Origin: Metabacillus niabensis
Lineage (GTDB): Bacteria > Bacillota > Bacilli > Bacillales > Bacillaceae
Assembly (NCBI RefSeq): GCF_902829255.1
Contig: NZ_CADEPK010000299.1
Span: 1 to 41,394 of the forward strand
Direction of reading: 5' to 3'
DNA: 41,394 nt
Shown here: piece after piece, positions 41,394 through 41,394 of the stretch
Numbering within the stretch: position 1 is the first letter of the stretch
Layout: each line of letters begins with the position of its first letter
Notes under the pieces: generated by a model
Database searches by the model: none
Told to the model about the DNA's origin: nothing
Seen by the model: the letters and a program-made list of their open reading frames with translations, nothing else
Position numbers and translations under genes: made by a program

Positions 41394-41394
41394 T

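Overview
The window looks like a chromosomal segment of a low-GC Gram-positive spore-former of the family Bacillaceae. The evidence is AT-rich DNA, strong AGGAGG-type ribosome binding sites with frequent GTG and TTG starts, a YvrJ/DUF2922/DUF1659 small-gene set, a SinI-type anti-repressor, a CtaA haem A synthase, an EcsB-like membrane protein and a type VIIb (LXG) toxin operon. The genus cannot be fixed by reading alone. No rRNA, tRNA, CRISPR array or complete prophage was seen.

Layout. (1) 1-410: the 5' end of an IS110-family transposase leaving the left edge, and a short exported peptide. (2) 900-7800: a sugar-utilisation cluster. A nucleotidyltransferase and a SIS-domain protein run leftward. 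A GntR/UTRA regulator runs rightward, followed by an APC permease, a ROK kinase and a YdjC/ChbG-type deacetylase. Four operator-like palindromes of the form TGGTA-NN-TACCA sit in the two control regions and tie the cluster together. (3) 8200-11300: an orphan EcsB-like protein, decayed Tn3-type resolvase and transposase remnants, and a small lipoprotein. (4) 11700-14700: a leftward DUF1659-DUF2922-YvrJ operon and two paralogous helix-turn-helix genes. All three units share an unusual promoter-like motif. A GGGGACTGTCCCC-type repeat cluster lies inside the operon.

(5) 14900-28130 is the most striking part. It is a polymorphic-toxin locus: a DUF4176 protein, a 74-residue helical protein, a YwqI-like helical protein, and an LXG toxin with a CdiA-type tRNA nuclease tip. 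Next comes the adjacent immunity gene (SitI3-like), and then about ten kilobases holding some fourteen further genes, intact or damaged, that look like an archive of orphan immunity genes. These include an Imm6-like gene, a DUF6630-like gene, ankyrin and pentapeptide-repeat proteins, an Imm22-like gene and several unrecognised families. The array contains paralogous pairs, a copy that lost its start codon, at least two fragments, and a chimera joining a SitI3-like gene to an ankyrin gene. No secretion-machine genes are present, so the toxin must rely on a T7SSb encoded elsewhere.

(6) 28300-41394: housekeeping and accessory genes, mostly leftward. They are a methyltransferase, a DUF3231 protein, an AraC regulator coupled to a small gene, a maltose-type O-acetyltransferase, a DUF1569 protein (with a decayed second copy 3.7 kb away), an orphan sinI-like gene, a lipase-like hydrolase, ctaA divergent from a TetR regulator, a P-loop kinase, a GNAT acetyltransferase, a histidine phosphatase, an SDR epimerase and small membrane proteins.
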